Positions 1 through 13,340 are shown, numbered from the stretch's first letter. The stretch is 64,000 bases of DNA from Epiperipatus broadwayi (GCA_028023455.1 JAQFVV010006221.1:8661011-8725010); one strand, 5' to 3'. A program made the numbers and translations. Notes: generated by a model from the sequence alone, not told the origin.

Positions 1-654
1 TTTTTAAAAATGTACAAAATTTCAACCAAATATATTGAACTTAACATTATTAAATCTTGATTTTAAAATATTAAATTGAAAATTTAAAAAATGTCTATAC
101 TGCCTTCTTGTCAAGTCTTACTTAAAACAAATGAAAGTTCTAAAAAAATGTTTAAATTTGAAATTACCAAATATTCATTATTTCCTCACTCTGTTTCATA
201 TCTAAAAACTAGGTGACCTACTGAAAACATTAGTATCCCATATGGATTAACCTGGTATTAATTAGTAATATATTAAATTTCAAGCAATTCTATTAAATTT
301 AAATTTATAAAACCTCAATTTTAAAATTTCTTTCTAATTTTAAAAAGATCAAAAGTTTATAAACAAACTGATTTTCCAACTTCAATAAAAGCATTTAATA
401 AAAAAATCAATACCATATAAAATTTTCATAGATTTGTCTGTGTGTATATATATAATGGTTGAACAAATATATTAATATTGCTTATATACTAAATAATAAC
501 AATAATAAATATTGCACTTCACAAATAAATTAAATCAATAACCAACAAACACAGACTTCTATTTTAAAAATAGCCCATTGATTTTAATATGCAAACAAAA
601 CATATGCTTTTCTTGTTTTCCTGAAGGTTTGTGATGATGGTGTTCTAATTGTAT

Positions 655-917
655 TTTTATATTGGACTATTTCCATCATCTAATATATATACTGAATGTC
701 TTTAGAAAAATTTAACTTTATTTAAATATTCCAAATACATTCAACTGTTAATAATAGCACATCAAACAGGTTAGTATATGCACATTTTGAGAGGGATTAT
801 TCTCCCCTCTTCGAGTGTTGCTGGCCTGATCAGTGACAGTACTAGCATGGGATTTCAGACCTCAGTCCTTAGATTCTTGATTATTGAATTTTAAGGTAAT
901 GCTCTAACCAACTGAGC
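655..917 (-). mobile_element. tRNA-like SINE or foldback half, family 2, copy A
   Basis: Read on the minus strand, this begins with a tRNA-like head: an A-box-like TGGCTCAGTTGG followed by TTAGAGCATT, and a B-box-like GGTCTGAAATCCC about 45 bases later. After the head comes a body containing CACTGATCAGG, then a tail that reads GGACTATTTCCATCATC on the plus strand. The same head, body and tail recur at 29122-29400 on the minus strand. tRNA-like promoters of this kind are typical of SINEs, but related copies here also occur as inverted pairs, so a foldback element is possible. No target-site duplication was identified. Confidence 0.6.
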
Positions 918-1100
918 CATGCTCTTCTTCTTTATAAATATTGGTTATTATATGAACTATTGTAAAATAAATAACACTCCAATGTTTCAACTATATTCCT
1001 TGATAAAGACTATAAAAGAATATAGTCAAAGTGCTGGAGTGTTATTTATTTATTTTATAATAGTTCATATAATAAAACAAAAATTATAATGAAGAGCATG
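918..1100. mobile_element. Foldback element (MITE-like), arms about 75 bp
   Basis: The left arm starts CATGCTCTTC and runs through TATATGAACTATTGTAAAAT to AACACTCCA. The right arm carries the reverse complement, ending GAAGAGCATG at 1100. The arms match over about 75 bp with a few mismatches and one small indel, leaving a short spacer. There is no coding capacity. It abuts the tRNA-like head of the repeat to its left, so its outer few bases may belong to that repeat. Confidence 0.7.
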
Positions 1101-1190
1101 TGTTTTATTTATATATTATAATTTATCATAAGTATAAAAATGCTTTACACTTAATTCAGTTTACTATTAAACTGCAATGCTTTTTACATG

Positions 1191-1192
<2 letters not shown>

Positions 1193-1246
<54 letters not shown>
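1193..1246. repeat. (AT)n microsatellite
   Basis: An essentially uninterrupted run of AT dinucleotides of about 25 units lies in otherwise AT-rich DNA. Confidence 0.95.
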
Positions 1247-1248
<2 letters not shown>

Positions 1249-1689
1249 TTCACAATAATATAAAACATTTTTTCAATAACCCTCCCACTTATATAAATAA
1301 TTATAAGAAGTGACAGTTAATAATTTACTCTTTATGTGATCTTTTATATTCAGTTTTAAATTATGGTGTGCACTTTGCATTAATGCAAAAAAGGTAAATA
1401 TTCACTTTTAGAAAGCACTTGGGTTGGTTCACAATTTTTAGCTTTTATTCTTCCATATTTTTTATGACTACTTATTAAATGATGAAATTATTATATACCC
1501 TGATGAGTTTGCTGATCTCACTGAATAATAGAATTTCTAACAATGTTCTTCATAAAATCTGATATTAATATCTTCATTTTTTTTCTCTTAATGTAAAAAT
1601 AATATATATATATATATTATATTTAATGTTTCATGGTTATTTGGTATAAATGAAGTAATTTTTGGGTTACACCATGTATTATTTTTGAT

Positions 1690-2100
1690 TGCTTCCCAAT
1701 GTTTTGATGAAATAGCATCATCAAAAATAATACATGGTATAACTCAAAGAAGTATGGTGAGATGCATGTTAGGAGTAACAAGAAGAGATCGAAAACACAA
1801 TATATGGATAAGAGAACAAACAGGTGTTATTGACCTCACTGAAAAAATTAAAAGACTGAAGTGGAGTTGGGCTGGACATATTTCTAGAAGAGATGATAAT
1901 AGATAGACAATTGAAATCTTAAACTGGATTCCAAGAGATTGTAAAAGACCCAGAAAGGGACCACATGTGAGATTGATAGATGAAATTAAAAAGTGTGCAT
2001 GGATGATGTGGAAAAGAGAAGCTAAAGATCAGAAAAGATGGTTTGAACTTGGAGAAACCTTCATCCTACAGTGGATTGATAATGGTTGATGGTGATGATA
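1690..2100 (+). mobile_element. 3' end of an RTE-like LINE, 5' truncated
   Basis: Plus-strand translation gives the C-terminal end of a non-LTR reverse transcriptase polyprotein. It includes ITQRSMVRCMLGVTRRDR, then IKRLKWSWAGHISRRDD, an in-frame stop at 1904, then WIPRDCKRPRKGPHVRLIDE and a terminal LGETFILQWIDNG. These match the common 'QRAMERAMLG...KWQWAGHIARR...W' tail of animal RTE-type endonuclease/reverse transcriptase LINEs. The 3' end is followed by a TGATGGTGATGATAAT-type tail. The catalytic RT core is absent, so the copy is dead. A related copy lies on the minus strand at about 27680-27890. An inverted piece of the same LINE precedes it (1663-1690). Confidence 0.85.
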
Positions 2101-2109
2101 ATCCCAAAG

Positions 2110-4180
2110 CTACTTCATTATATAGATATATCTTTATAATAAAGCCCGAAATAATACTATATTATTATCCATATTTTTTACAACGTTAAATGTTGATATA
2201 TTTTGTTTGTTTCTAAAAAAGATAAAAATGATCTGCAGTGAGTGTAATGACTGGAAACAAAACATAAATAAGTCATGGTTTATAATGCAGATTCACTAAT
2301 GAATGAAAAATTGAAGTATTCTGCTGGAGGAATTTTGAAACACATATAATTAAATAATACTTATTTTCTACAGAATAATTAACAGTATAACATTTGCCTT
2401 TGAAAAAAAACATTATGGTGACAAAAACACATTACAGCTATAAATTTAATAATTTCTCCACTTCTGTAGCATTTTTATAATTGCATATAGTTTTTATTCT
2501 TTTTTATATTGTTCTTTGGCATAATTTTCTTTTAGTAACAATATAGCAAAAGAAACACATGTGGTTTTTTTTTTATTCAAATACATTATTTCTTCACATT
2601 TTAGTCATTTTGCTGCATATTGTTTGCCAAATAATTATTTCATTGGAAATTATTACTACTATTTATTTTTTAAACATTTCTTTCTCCATCCATACTACAA
2701 CATTTCAGTAAGGATGTATAAATTAATAATCTAAATACTGTGATTTAATAAAATTCTGTTAATATGTAACATAATGTTTAGTTGTTCAATATGATACTAC
2801 AATTTTTTTTCACTAAATTTTAAGAGAATGTAAGTCAATACTTTTTCAAAAGGGAAAGTTTTTTGATGAGAAGGGAGATCCTTGAAAATGATTATAAATT
2901 AAAAATAGTTGAAACGTTGGAACAAGTGGATATATATATACAAGAAATAAAGTTTTTGCAAAGAAAAGAGGAAAATGAGACTTTTAATTGTTTGAAGTGT
3001 TTTAATTATAAAAGATCTATTTTATGTTTGTTTAAAAACATCTGAAATATAATTAAAAAGTAAATACTCATGAGAAAATTGTCAAATCAAATGGCTTTTA
3101 TCTTTTTGCAAGATAGAATGTCATAAGATGTATCAATTCACATTTTATGTTTTCTGTCATTGATATTTATGTAGTTTATTTTTTTAAATTTATGGATGCT
3201 TTTATAACCAGGTGATTTCTGTATTAGCATCTGTATAAATTTGTGCAGATATATCTGAGTTCAAAAAAAAAAAAAAAAAACACCACAATTTACTAGTCTA
3301 ATACTGTATATGAAAATAGTTGGATCATATATAATCACAAATTGGTAAAAGTTTTAACATCCAATGACACCACATCACATCATTATCATTACATTTTTTT
3401 CCTACATATTTCGGCTGCTCTTTAACTATCAGAAGGTTTATAATGAAATCACTGAAACAACGTAAGATAATCATTTCCTATGCTTACACAAACTGTTAAC
3501 ACAGCAGTGCAAGCTTTAGTAATCAATGGATGCAAGAAAGTTTGTGCCTAAAATCCCTATCTAGTGCTTACTAGTCCAATTTTCCCAGTAGTTTCTAGCT
3601 TGTGATTTTCATCAGTGAGGAGCCTTGAATCTGAAAGCATTGCATTTAGATCTTAGAATATAATGGATCCATTGATTACTAGGACTTGACTGGGTGGAAC
3701 TATTAGGTGAAAAGTTAGTTACTGTTTAAAAATTTGTAATAACATTTTACTTGCAATTATATGCTGGGCTATTTGCATCATTTGTTTGTATCTTTTAAAA
3801 TACAGTGGACAGTTAATAACAACTGTCTTTTATTAATGTTATAAATCTTATTTACAACTTGTGAATAAATATGTATCATTACTGAGTGTATTCAATAACA
3901 GAAAGAAATAGCAGTCAGCAGTACTTGATTATAAAAAATATCTTTTTCAGATTTACAATAACATATCAATCAATCATTATTGTTTTGTTGTTATGTTTTC
4001 CTTAACTTAATATATGTTAAAATAATTGCATCCACAAACTAAATATAGATTCTAAATTTGAGCTTGTTTTTCTATTAATCCAATTATTAAAATAAAACTG
4101 AATTCGTGGGGGGAGGGTCGCTCTTTTGAATGATCATAAACATTTTTGACTTTTTAAGTCTGTTCCATACTAAACTCTGT
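2110..4180. other. AT-rich non-coding DNA, nothing recognised
   Basis: This stretch holds homopolymer runs such as the poly-A near 3263-3280 and short low-complexity ORFs (for example 2863-3045). I saw no conserved protein motif, splice-bounded exon or structured repeat. Confidence 0.5.
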
Positions 4181-4185
4181 AATAT

Positions 4186-4292
4186 GTCAAACGTTGTTAG
4201 CCGAGAGATCATCGCAGCCGCCTTGCAAGCAAGTAATTGGTTGCAGACAGTTGTAGGTTCGCGTCCCGGCCGATGCTATGACATATGATAAG
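4186..4292 (+). mobile_element. tRNA-derived SINE, family 1, subfamily A
   Basis: This SINE has the family 1 layout: a head of GTCAAACGTTGTTAGCCGAG, a B-box-like GTAGGTTCGCGTCCCGG, and a 3' end GATGCTATGACATATG. An 11-bp target-site duplication, CTCTGTAATAT, is readable at 4175-4185 and 4293-4303. That is direct evidence of insertion by target-primed retroposition. The internal segment with AAGTAATTGGTTGCAGAC is shared with the copy at 31449-31561 and not with the others, which defines a subfamily. Confidence 0.92.
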
Positions 4293-4778
4293 CTCTGTAA
4301 TATAATAACAGTTGAATGGATTTGGAAAGATATAAATAAAGTTTCGATTTTTCTAAAAACATTCAGTAATTTCAACTAGAAGACACTAATTCCATACAAA
4401 TAATAATAATACCCCACCCCCCAACTCAAACTGCAATTTATTCCAGTTGGTCAGAGATAAGCACGATATTCTCCCACATGAATAGTTTTTTTTTTTTTTA
4501 AATTAATATAATGTGCAGAAGTCTTCATTTTTTTTTTGTACTAAGCAAAGACAACAATATTGTTGTTATGGATGATTAAAAACACAACACTTTTGAGCTT
4601 TAATTCACTACAGATGATTTTGTGCTGTATACTTCATTGTTTATATGTTACTCATATTTTAATTGTATTTCTGATTATTATTGTTTACAGTACAATACTG
4701 ACTTTAATAAATAAAAGAGAAAAAAAACGGGTTATGTCTGAGATATATTGATGGAATTTAAATTGCATAGAATAAACA

Positions 4779-5073
4779 TCTATCAAATGTTTTTTTAATA
4801 TTAATATCGTTTATATTCTTTATTACTTTTACAATGCTTTTTACAACCCACTATTGACAGTTTCGATTGCCCCAGCAATCTTCTTCAGAATTATTGCTGA
4901 GGCAATTGAAACCGTCAACAGTGGGTTGAACTATTGTTGGGGCAATCGAAACCATCAATAGTGGTTTGTAAATAGCATTGTAAAAGTAATAGAGCATAAA
5001 TAATATTAATATTATATGGATGTGGCAATGAAATAAGAAAGATAGAAGGATAAAGTTATAAATGTTTGATAGC
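4779..5073. mobile_element. Nested foldback element with inverted copies of one motif
   Basis: The outer arms begin GCTATCAAA-like on both ends and continue through ATTACTTTTACAATGC and CCACTATTGACAGTTTCGAT. Inside, a second hairpin (about 4848-4926) pairs CCCACTATTGACAGTTTCGA with its inverted copy TTGAAACCGTCAACAGTGGG. The motif is therefore present in alternating orientation three times. ORFs predicted here are by-products of the inverted repeats. It is probably a non-autonomous foldback or MITE-type element. Confidence 0.75.
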
Positions 5074-5352
5074 AAATAGTATGGTTAATATACAATAATG
5101 TATTATTATTTATAACTCAAGAATAACAATTATTAAAAAATATTATTGGCCCGATATTATGATCTTCTTGCATGCAACATTTTTATTCTTCTTCTGCCTA
5201 AAAAATGGGGACTACTTGCAACTAATGTGCCCCCCATCCCTATACATAAAAAAAAGCTAATTTTACAAAGAGTCCTGTTTTATATTCAGCAAATTGTATT
5301 TTAATTTCACATTATTTTACTCTATGTTTTAAAAATACAAACAAAAAATATA

Positions 5353-6100
5353 TTTTTGACAACAGATTGAAATTGTTGATTATCTTTGATATAGGGGTTG
5401 TCTAACTGTAAACCGGTTCTAACGATTACTTTAGCCTTGAACATTATTACACTTATTATTTAACTAATATGTTAGGTGCAATTTGAAAGTTATAATTGCA
5501 GTTGGTAATGTAATAATTGACTATTTATTAGTTTGCATTCAGAACTAGTTATATTTATCTGTTTAAGGAGGTTTATTTAAACTACTTTATATAAATAATT
5601 TCCATCGCTATGGTCAAATTGCAATCTTTAGTATCCATATAAATATATTAGACCATAAACAAAGATGGAATTCTATTTTTATTGTTAAACAAAAGTTGCC
5701 TTGACAACGGATTGAGATTATTGATTGTCTTTGATATTGGGATTGTCTAAGTGTTGATTGATTTTAATGATTTTTTTAATTTATATATATATATTTAAAG
5801 TTTCACTATGCAAGAAAGGCACTAATACTTAATTGATAGCATAATAGATAAAATGACAAAATAAAACAATATACTATATTTTAAAAAGTAAACATATTTC
5901 ATTATTGCTTTAACAAAGAAATTTAATATATATAATATGTGGAATTATGCTCAAGGCTAGATAGGTTTATGAATAAATTCATAAAAACCAGTGGATACTA
6001 AACAATCCCACATTATTAAAAGGAGGTTGCCTTGACAACAGATTGAGATGGTTAATTGTTATTGATATTGGGATTGTCTAAGTGTTGAATAGTTTCTATG
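5353..6100 (+). repeat. Direct repeat, three copies spaced about 330-340 bp
   Basis: A conserved block of about 75 bp, with core TTGACAAC(A/G)GATTGA(G/A)AT followed by GATAT(T/A)GGG(A/G)TTGTCTAA, occurs at about 5353-5430, 5690-5770 and 6022-6100. Copies 2 and 3 are closest to each other. The intervening DNA is more diverged but shares words such as a ggtttatgaa/ataaac segment. It is a degenerate tandem array with no coding function visible. Confidence 0.7.
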
Positions 6101-6439
6101 AATTTATATATAAAAATGTATAATAATATGTTCTCACTCAGTATAAGAAAGCTAAAAATATTTAAATACACGTACATTTATGTGAATGCATTTATAATAA
6201 CAACAATAATACCACTTTATATATAATGATAATAAATGTACAAAAGTAAAAGAAATAAATTATATTAGATATCTTGAAATAATAATAGATAAAACAATGT
6301 CTTTGAAATATCATATTTCAATACATTCTAATTAACAAATTTAGGTCTGTTATATCAATGTTTTACAAAGTCAATGATACTTTCACTTGAGTATTTTTGT
6401 TCCTATATCTTTGAAAAAAGAATTTAAAAAAAAAAGATT

Positions 6440-6860
6440 AATTAAATGCTACGTGTGAGGTGTACTACTGTATGGTTGTGAAATGAAGACAATGAGTAAT
6501 AAAATTAGGAATAGATTGGAAGCCTTTGAGATGTGGACATGGAGAAGAATGGAAAAAATCAGTTGAATGAATAAAATAACAAATGGAAGTTTTGAAAAGA
6601 GTAAATAAAAATAGAAGATTGATTGAGCAAATTAGAAAAAGAAACTGGATTGGACATATATTAAGAAGAAAGTATAGTTTAATAAAAGATGTTTTGGAGG
6701 GAATTGTGAGTGGAAGAAAGAAAAAGGATGGAAAAAAGTGACATTGTTGGCTGATATAAGAGGTGGAAAGGGTTATGTGGAAATGAAAAACTGAGTGATG
6801 AAGAAAGGAGTGGAAAAGAAGATGAATTGATAATGTGACTACTCTCTGGACCTATCCATA
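6440..6860 (+). mobile_element. LINE 3' remnant (second non-LTR family), frameshifted
   Basis: Translation across several frames gives YGCEMKTMSNKIRNRLEAFE, WTWRRMEKIS, RVNKNRRLIEQI, RNWIGHILRRK and DVLEGIVSGRKKKDGKK. This is the conserved 'LEAFEMWCWRRM...W(I/T)GH(I/V)LR...EG...GRPR' C-terminal region of animal non-LTR retrotransposon polyproteins. Frameshifts and stops break it throughout. The reverse transcriptase core is not present, so it is an inactive 5'-truncated copy. Confidence 0.8.
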
Positions 6861-7332
6861 GGACAGAATACTATTGATAATGGCATAAATCTTTATGTGA
6901 ATCTTTATTAGCATAAAATAGCAGTTTATGGCCGTGCCAGCTATTGCTAATATTAAAAGACTAGAAATAGTTAATTTTAAATATATATATAAATTGGTTA
7001 TGAAAATCATATTTTATTATTGAATGAAATGTCTGTTTAATATATAATTATTAAAAAAAAGATAATACTTTCAAAAGATCTTGTGTAAAATAATTTGAAA
7101 TGTGTCCTAAAAACAGATTCATATGTAGTTGCAAAATGTTATAATAACTATCGATCTAGCATGGCAAGAGAAATTACAATATTCCTAGATTTTTCAATAA
7201 TTTACCTTTTGAATTAAAGAAAAAAAACCACAAAATTATAGGAAAATAAAGAATCATATGAATAAGTCAGGTATACATATATATTAAAATATTATTGAAA
7301 TAGAAGTATTTTGTTGATGTTATCACAGTTTA

Positions 7333-7741
7333 TTTGTAATATTTACTAAGGCAATAAACCTCAAATCATGTGCATGTAAAAATGCGATAGTAGGGACCTC
7401 TACAGGTCTTAACCACAAGCTTATGCATTGGAAGAAAAGAGGGAAACCCTTCTTTACTTCAACATACTTTCTATATAAATATGTGAAGCTGAAGCAGTTA
7501 GATCTGAGAGCATGATGCCATTCAATACTTCACTGATTAAGTCCACAATTCCTATTATATATTAATACTCACAAAATCTTTCGATTTATAATGAGTCAAT
7601 AAAAAGATCTTAATCTATTATGATAATTTAAAGTTGTAATTATAAATTTATTTAATGCACATTGATTATGTAAGTAATATTTACTAAGACAATAAACCTA
7701 AAGCTTGCGTGGTTAAAAATGCGAAGGTAGGGACCTCTACA
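7333..7741 (+). repeat. Pair of direct repeats, about 70 bp
   Basis: The segment at 7333-7405 (core TAATATTTACTAAGGCAATA ... GTAGGGACCTCTACA) recurs at 7671-7741 with a few differences. The spacing is about 336 bp. It is non-coding. Confidence 0.65.
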
Positions 7742-7749
7742 ATGTCCCT

Positions 7750-10700
7750 TTCTTATGTGAGACTGGTGTAATAAGGATTACCCTACAGAAATATTCATTA
7801 GGAATGACTAATTTTGTTGAAATGATCTTTTCTATATTTAAAGCATAAAGCTAAACTAGTCAATAAATAATCAAAATTACCCCAAATCCAAAACGCAACC
7901 AAACTAGCCAAGAAAGTAAAATCTACAACACAACCAATGGTTTAGTACAAGCATTTTTATATAAAAGGGTAATTAGGGCTTAACAGGAAATGAATGAAAT
8001 TTTATGTGTGTATGTATATATATAACTTGTATAATATATATAAATTGTAACCCAATGCTTTTGGCACTTGGATTTATTTAGCATTATTTCTGCAGGAAAT
8101 CAATGCTATTATTTAAAAAAAAAAAAAAAAGATAAAATAAAAATAGTAATAATTGGTTAGTAAAGTGTGCTATTCATTCACCTAGACATGGTTTGTGTGA
8201 ATAAATAATATATTCTCTAATGCAATATCATGTTTTTAAAAGAACATGAATAATTTGATTAAGATATTGTTATTAGAACAAATTAATATAATGTAAAACA
8301 AATACAATAAACTGTGGTTAGTTTTTAGATGGGTAGAGAAGAAAAGAAAAACATAAATGTCAATGAAATAACTTTAAGATCATCTTATTCTAAGGAAAAT
8401 CAACTTCTGGTAAATTCATTTGAAGAAAATAATTTATGTGTAATTAAAATCACAGATAATTATTGTTGGTTTGAATGTATTTATTATTTTCATTATTAAA
8501 CTACTTTGTAATACATTTTAAATAATACTGAAAACTATATGATTATAATAGGTTTTTTTCTTTGGTTTATGTTAGAATCAAATGATTATTTTTTTTTCTT
8601 GGAAAAGGTCGCTAGAGTTAAAGGAATGACCAATTTCATACTCCATTTTTAATAGTCAGCCTTCAGCATTTCAAAGAGATAACAGTGTTGAAATTTGGTA
8701 ACACATTTTTTTAAAAATTTTGCAGAAATAAATGTATAATCTAAGGAAAGTTCTATTGACAATGCGTTGCTGAACCTTTTGGTAAGATATCTTGAATTTC
8801 TATGCAATCTATCTATTTCAAAACTTTCTAGATGTTTTTAAACAAAACCAAGAAAAATGAAGAAATTAGCTAAGAATATTAAGCAATTTATTATTTTATC
8901 TAAATTAAGGAAAACAAATAATTTCCAAGTGGGAAATAATTATCTAATGACTTATTATTCTTTATTGATATTTTCTTGGTGTAGGAGAAAATTAAGTAAA
9001 AGGAATTTTAAAAAGAAAAAAAAAACTAGTAACATTTTTTGCGCTTCTTTTAAGTAGATCGTCTGCATTTCTAAATAATTCCATTTTATACATTGAAATA
9101 TGTTATTGTTCACTAAGAATTATCTAAAAAGAAAAAAAATTAATATCATAATAATACTAAGCTATACATCCATCTGCATGTTTTTTTTTAAATAGAAAAA
9201 GAACAACTCTCTTGAAATAAATGTGAAATTATATACATCCATTCTTAATGGAAAAATTATTATTGGAAAATAAAATTCTAAGATTATGAATGAGAACTAA
9301 ATATCTTTAGTGACTCAATAATAAAATTAAATTATATATTATAATATACGCAAGGTGGAATTCTTATAACTTCATATATTCTATAAGTCAACTGCAGTTA
9401 TTATCATACTAATCCACAGGAAAAAGTGCGTGTTTTTCTCAATACATAAGCTAGCTAATTATACGTGTAGTCAATAAATAATATATGTGTTTATCGTCTA
9501 TGTTATAATATTCATTTTTCTTTTCTTGGATCCAAATTTTATTAGTATAATTCAAGTGAGAATTAATCTTCGGTTCTACGATAATTTTCTTTACATGATT
9601 ATTATTAGAATTGCTAAATAAAAGAAAACTTTTCATTAAAGGAAGAAAAAAAATGTGTTTATTACTTTCAATGCTTTGTCAAATGTGACAGGATGAAAAC
9701 TCTTCACCTGGACAAACAGCTCACAGAAAAATAGTTCTGCTAATGAGATAATATTCATTTGTTTATTTAATGTTTTTTTTTTTTTTTTTTAGAAAAACTA
9801 ATTTGTAAATTTTTTTTTTTTTTTTAATATCACTATAGGTTAAGGTTTATATCTGTCACATAACATTTAAGGATCTTGTAATGACAAAGGTATGTCATAC
9901 TATAATTATTTTGGGTTAAGTTTGTATTTAATATGAAGTAAAATCTATAAAATATATGATTTATTACATGCAACTGAAGATATGAACTGTGCATGTTAGG
10001 TACTTAAAAGAAAAATATTTTATATTTATTTAACGGGTAAAATAAATATTTAAAATTCTTAGAAGTAACTCTAAAAATAAAATTTAAAAATGCTATAACA
10101 AGATATTTCTTGTTTAAAGTTTGAACAGAATTTATATTATATTAATTAAGTAATTTAGTAACAGTTATTGTTAATAGCACATCCACTTTATTTAGTTTAA
10201 GCTGATATGCTACCCATTGCTTTTGAATATTCCTTCATTAGAATTAAAATTATTATACTTTTATGCTGTCATGTCCATTGGTTTTAGATATTGATTGAAG
10301 TATACATTTAAGATAGGTTTATTCTTATTAGTGTTTTACTATCTTGCCTAAGTGTAGCATTGGTATATGCTTAATCTCAGCATATTTTAATATTCATAAT
10401 GCATTTTATTTTGTGGGATGAGAATGAGCTCCCTGAAATGCTTTATTTTTTTCCATGAGAGGAATAGTTTTTGATATAAGGTGATGTATGTTTGATAGAC
10501 CATGTGATCGATTCTCATAAATAGAATGATCCATAGTTGATATAATATTTAGTATACTTAAGGTATTTTAAATCCCAAAAAAGGATTATACTTGGTGCAT
10601 GTTCATTTTATGCCTGAGTAATAGGCAAGAAACCACCAAATACTTCAGTGTAGTATTTTACTCTGCAGACATTAGTTGTTATTCTGCATTCCTCATGTGA

Positions 10701-12770
10701 AATTAAAGATAGTTCCAACATAGAATGTGTTGATTATTGTGCTCTTTTAAAAGTTAAGGCAAGGGTAAATATTAGATTTGATGTTAGTTCCTCAAGATGT
10801 ACTTTAGTATCAGTAGGGCCTTAGTAATTGAGATCAATATCTGTATTGTGCTACAGGGCCTTGCTGGTAGTTCACAAGCAAGCCAGTGGAGAAAGTTAAT
10901 TTAAAATTGCGTATTTTAAAACACTTATTTATTGAGGGAATGTTCAAACACAATATTTAGTATTAATTAAAAGTTAAGAAATATTCTTAACGTGCATTAA
11001 AACATTTATAATGAAAGTATTTATCATAATGTAGATGGACATTAGGTTAAGCATGAAATGGTGAGGGGGAACTTCTGATCAATGACCCATAACTAGTAAT
11101 AAGTTATTTAGTTATAAACCATAACTTAGTTAACTTTATTATTAATAGAGTTAATATTTTAAAAAATGATTGTATTGAACCCATTTTATTAAAGTATACA
11201 AATCATATGTAGTTATTTTGCGTACTTCATATCATAAGATTAATAAATAAATAAAACAAAAATGGTTAGTCAATAACTCAAAGTAAAAGATTGATGGAAG
11301 GTTTACTAAATTTAAAGATTAGTGGTAGATCAGATTCATGTTTCAGCAAGTTAACCCAGTTCAATAGCGTGACCTTCAACATATATTAATTTATAATTTT
11401 AATTTGTACCCGAACAATAGACAGATTAATATTGATTTATGTTTCGTATCAATGTGATATTATTTAATAAATTTGTATATTTTTTTTAGTTCTGTGATAG
11501 TAATAAAAATTATAGTCTTGTCAATATTCGTTGTGAATTCATTTTTTATATGCTAAATATAAGTGTGTTTGCACAATATTTGCAAAACATTTTCTTGAGT
11601 CAGAAATCATTTCAAACTCTCAAAAGCTTAATATACCAGATAGACAAACTTTACGCAGATTTGAATATTTCATTTCATTTTATTTTAATGATAATTATTT
11701 ATGGAATTGAAAACCTCAGACTAAACATTATGTGATTGTAAAAATGAATTTATTTCCAAGTTATTAACCCTACCTGCATAGGAGTCCAGTTATATTTAGT
11801 TAAATTGTTGAATTAATGAGTTTTAATTAATTTATTGTGTTGTCATAGATGTTGGAAGGATATAAAAAGCACCCTTGTCTTTCTATTATTCTGACTGAGA
11901 TTCTGGATAGAAAGGCTGTATTATTCCAAATTTTATGTAATTATTAATGTCATTGTTGATCATATTTATAATCCCTTTAAATTATAATCGAGGATGCATT
12001 AACTCTGAAGTAAAGGGAATGTTTCCTAGAGCATACCAGAATACCAGTCATATATGACAGCACAGTACTGTATAGTATTTTCCTAAATTAAACAAAGAAA
12101 CCCTGAGATTATTATTGTTATTATCATTATTCTTTTTCTGGAGAAATGATCTATTATTATTGATATTACAATTAAGGTGTGGCATAAAAGAATTTAATTT
12201 TCAATTGTGCTATAAGAAAAGTATTTCCAGATTATATTGGCAAATGATTTACATAATGGATATTTTTTTTAGAAACATTAACAAGAATATGAGAAGTTAT
12301 CATCATTGTTGAAAAGTGCAAATTCTTATAGCTCAAAGAATGTGTTTTTGATAAAGAGAGGATGTTATTTTATTCTAAATTATTAATTAGGGAATGAGTG
12401 CATTTCTCTTTCTTCCCAGGATATTATTTTACTGATGATAATTTATTTTATGATTTTTTAATTTCTTTCTTTATCTTAACTGCATATCTCTGTAGCCAAA
12501 TTGTTTTATAACTAACCGATCACTGAGCTAGGCTGAGGATGCACATTGGTGAGTTTGCATGGCACCGAATATACTTTATTAGGTTAAAAATGGAATGCCT
12601 GACTATAGGAGTGATCGATGTACTTAGCTTGAACTAAACTATATTAGTTACTATTTTATTTAGAAGGTTAGAATATATATATATATATAACTGTATTATG
12701 AGCAAAACTTTATTAACATTAACAATATTGTAGAACTTAGCATGTTTTCAAGTGATACAACATAAACATA
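7750..12770. other. AT-rich non-coding DNA, nothing recognised
   Basis: I see no recognisable protein motif, splice-bounded exon or structured repeat in this 5 kb. ORFs such as 8857-9057, 9451-9636, 11550-11735 and 12115-12312 are rich in Lys, Asn, Ile and Phe, as expected from AT-rich random sequence. Homopolymer tracts occur near 9771-9825. Confidence 0.5.
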
Positions 12771-13254
12771 GCAATGCTTGTGACAGAAGTGGAGCGATAA
12801 GACCCTGTTTAAAGGCAAAAAAAAATAACAGCATAATGCATTAATTAGTTAGAACAAGACAATCTTGGGCTAACCTGTCCACCTGATTGACTCAGCATAA
12901 ATACACGTATAACTGGACAAAAACCCATTCAGACACTGAATTCTTTTTTTTTTTGAGCATTTCATTACTTCGGACCATCGATTCGAGTCCTCATGTTGCA
13001 GCGTTATTTGCTTGGAATGCAATGATGCCAAGTGAAAACTGAAGGTGGCTTGGCATATTTCCAAGGATAATTATACCATCAATAGGAAAAAATCCTGGAT
13101 TCCCCTTTCCAAAAAGTGACTTGCTCTAAATAATTAAAGCACTATGCAAACATTATGCTAATTTCTTAACCTTTCAACAGAGTCTTATTCCCTCACCTCT
13201 ATTACAAGAATTGCTACATTTGTCTTGATTATCAGTTGAAAGCACGCTCTAAGT

Positions 13255-13340
13255 ATTGTTAAGGTTAATAAAGCTTTTCTCTTAATACAGTTTTTGTATT
13301 TGTATATATATTACATTTGGCGGAGATGAAACGTTTATAA
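13255..13340 (+). other. Possible LTR end plus primer-binding region
   Basis: A polyadenylation signal (AATAAAGCTTTT) is followed about 50 bases later by ...ATATTACA and then TTTGGCGGAGATGAAACG. This order, with AATAAA, a short U5, a CA end and a TGGCG-type stretch, resembles the 3' border of a 5' LTR and its primer-binding site in Gypsy-type elements. No matching LTR start or second LTR was found. Confidence 0.3.

Noticed and set aside
4851-5075. 74-codon ORF on the minus strand
   Set aside because: It is generated by the inverted copies within a foldback element.
12870-13064. GATTCGAGTCC near 12981 as a tRNA B-box
   Set aside because: No A-box at proper spacing and no second copy in the window.
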